From positions 1-6,697 of the forward strand of contig SYEN01000270.1 of assembly GCA_005800795.1 (NCBI GenBank): DNA of 6,697 nucleotides, read 5' to 3'. The position numbers and the translations under genes were made by a program. This document shows positions 6,349-6,697 of this stretch, piece after piece (the first letter of the stretch is position 1; every line of letters begins with the position of its first letter). The DNA is from Burkholderiales bacterium (GTDB lineage: Bacteria > Pseudomonadota > Gammaproteobacteria > Burkholderiales > SG8-41). The notes beneath the pieces are model-generated. The model made no database searches. It was not told the origin of the DNA and was given only the letters and a program-made list of their open reading frames with translations.

Positions 6349-6427
6349 GTCGTTCCCGCGCAGGCGGGAACCAATGCGATGTTTGAGAGGCTAGGGTGTT
6401 ATGGGTTCCCGCCTGCGCAGGAACGAC
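6349..6427. repeat. REP-like palindromic element: 24-bp imperfect inverted repeats
   Basis: The left arm at 6349-6372 and the right arm at 6404-6427 are reverse complements over 24 bp with one mismatch, separated by 31 bp. Each arm is itself a hairpin: in the left, GTTCCCGC and GCGGGAAC form an 8-bp stem around a 4-nt loop; in the right, the mismatch weakens one pair. This design, a GTTCCCGC-type hairpin repeated in opposite orientation, resembles the REP/BIME-like dispersed repeats found between genes in many proteobacteria. No coding capacity and no target-site duplication are obvious. It sits between the isomerase gene and the Bug operon and could stabilise mRNA ends or be bound by DNA-associated proteins. 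Confidence 0.75.
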
Positions 6428-6432
6428 GTGGG

Positions 6433-6465
6433 AAAAATTGTAGCGCTTGGCGTCGCCCTCGGCGC
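6433..6465 (-). terminator. Weak candidate intrinsic terminator of the isomerase gene
   Basis: Just after the isomerase stop on the minus strand, GCGC at 6465-6462 can pair with GCGC at 6446-6443, enclosing an inner GGC/GCC hairpin, and five T residues follow at 6437-6433. The stem is interrupted and the T-run short. The larger palindrome next to it may do the job instead. Confidence 0.25.
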
Positions 6466-6467
6466 AT

Positions 6468-6697
6468 CTACACCTTTACGCCAGCCGCCTTCGCCTTCTT
6501 AACAAAATACTCACGTGCCGCCAGCATGGTGTCCAGCGTACCGAAGGCATTGGTGTAGTGGCCCTTGAATCCTGCGCCTTCGATCAGCTTGAACATCTTG
6601 CCAAAATTCATATTGCCCTTACCCGGCACCAAATGCTCCTCGAAGCCGTTGCGCCAGCAGTCGGCGAGCCGCACTTCGTGCACGCGCTTGAAGTTGA
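6468..6697 (-). CDS. Sugar-phosphate isomerase/epimerase-like TIM barrel, C-terminal end (partial)
   Basis: The last 76 or so codons of a gene entering from the right edge; the stop is TAG at 6470-6468. The visible part reads VHEVRLADCWRNG, then EEHLVPGKGNMNFGKMF, LIEGAGFKGHYTNAFG and TLDTMLAAREYF, ending in GVKV. A His and Asp just after a barrel strand, a G-x-H-x-x-P-G-x-G-like metal-site loop and the following helix are typical of xylose-isomerase-like TIM barrels (hydroxypyruvate isomerase, inosose dehydratase, sugar epimerases). The last strand, which in many members ends in a metal-binding Glu, here reads HYTNAF without Glu. A GTG at 6683 lies in frame, but homology-like sequence continues upstream of it, so it is not the start. 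The reaction cannot be assigned from this fragment. It is co-directional with the Bug operon but separated by a 164-bp region with a palindrome, so it may be a separate transcript. Confidence 0.75.
   Translation of the reverse strand, partial: NFKRVHEVRLADCWRNGFEEHLVPGKGNMNFGKMFKLIEGAGFKGHYTNAFGTLDTMLAAREYFVKKAKAAGVKV

Noticed and set aside
6310..6350. Possible sigma-70 promoter for the Bug operon (GACA-containing -35 next to the repeat, TATTTC -10)
   Set aside because: Only a partial match at 18-nt spacing; too weak to annotate without transcript mapping.
6349..6427. CRISPR or insertion-sequence ends
   Set aside because: There are only two arms, in inverted rather than direct orientation, with no spacer series, no transposase and no visible target duplication.

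Overview
The window looks like the chromosome of a betaproteobacterium, probably Burkholderiales or a neighbouring order. This rests on four things seen by eye: GC-rich coding bias on both strands, a TrkA of proteobacterial type, two tripartite-tricarboxylate (Bug/TctC) solute-binding proteins side by side (a family greatly expanded in Burkholderiales), and a GC-rich palindromic dispersed repeat. It is an inference from protein character, not from a search.

Layout. Positions 1-705 (minus strand) hold the N-terminal half of trkA, the cytoplasmic NAD-binding regulator of Trk potassium uptake; it runs off the left edge. A 146-base divergent intergenic region follows, then rsmE (852-1584, plus), the 16S rRNA m3U1498 methyltransferase. 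As given, rsmE carries a frameshift near 1515-1519, just before its last SAM-binding/knot motif. After a short repeat-rich spacer (about 1585-1698) comes a secreted M14-type zinc carboxypeptidase/amidase (1699-2688, plus).

From 2703 to 6303 everything is on the minus strand and tightly packed. In transcription order it reads: Bug/TctC protein 1 (6303-5272), Bug/TctC protein 2 (5245-4271), a crotonase-fold enoyl-CoA hydratase/isomerase-like protein (4271-3495, start overlapping the previous stop), and a secreted alpha/beta hydrolase of DUF3530 type (3458-2703). Spacing of 26 nt, a 1-nt overlap and 36 nt supports one operon. Upstream is a 79-bp imperfect inverted repeat (6349-6427), a weak possible terminator, and the C-terminal end of a sugar-phosphate isomerase/epimerase-like TIM barrel (6468-6697) that runs off the right edge.

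How the genes may work together (inference): the two periplasmic binding proteins could capture a carboxylate, the exported hydrolase could release it from an ester or amide, and the crotonase could act on its CoA thioester. No TctA/TctB membrane components and no CoA ligase or transferase are visible here, so substrate and pathway stay unknown. The left part is housekeeping. I see no CRISPR array, transposase, phage gene, tRNA or rRNA, and nothing that clearly amounts to a new system. The points most worth a second look are the rsmE frameshift, the crotonase lacking one of the two classical catalytic glutamates, and the paired Bug proteins in a small catabolic-looking operon.
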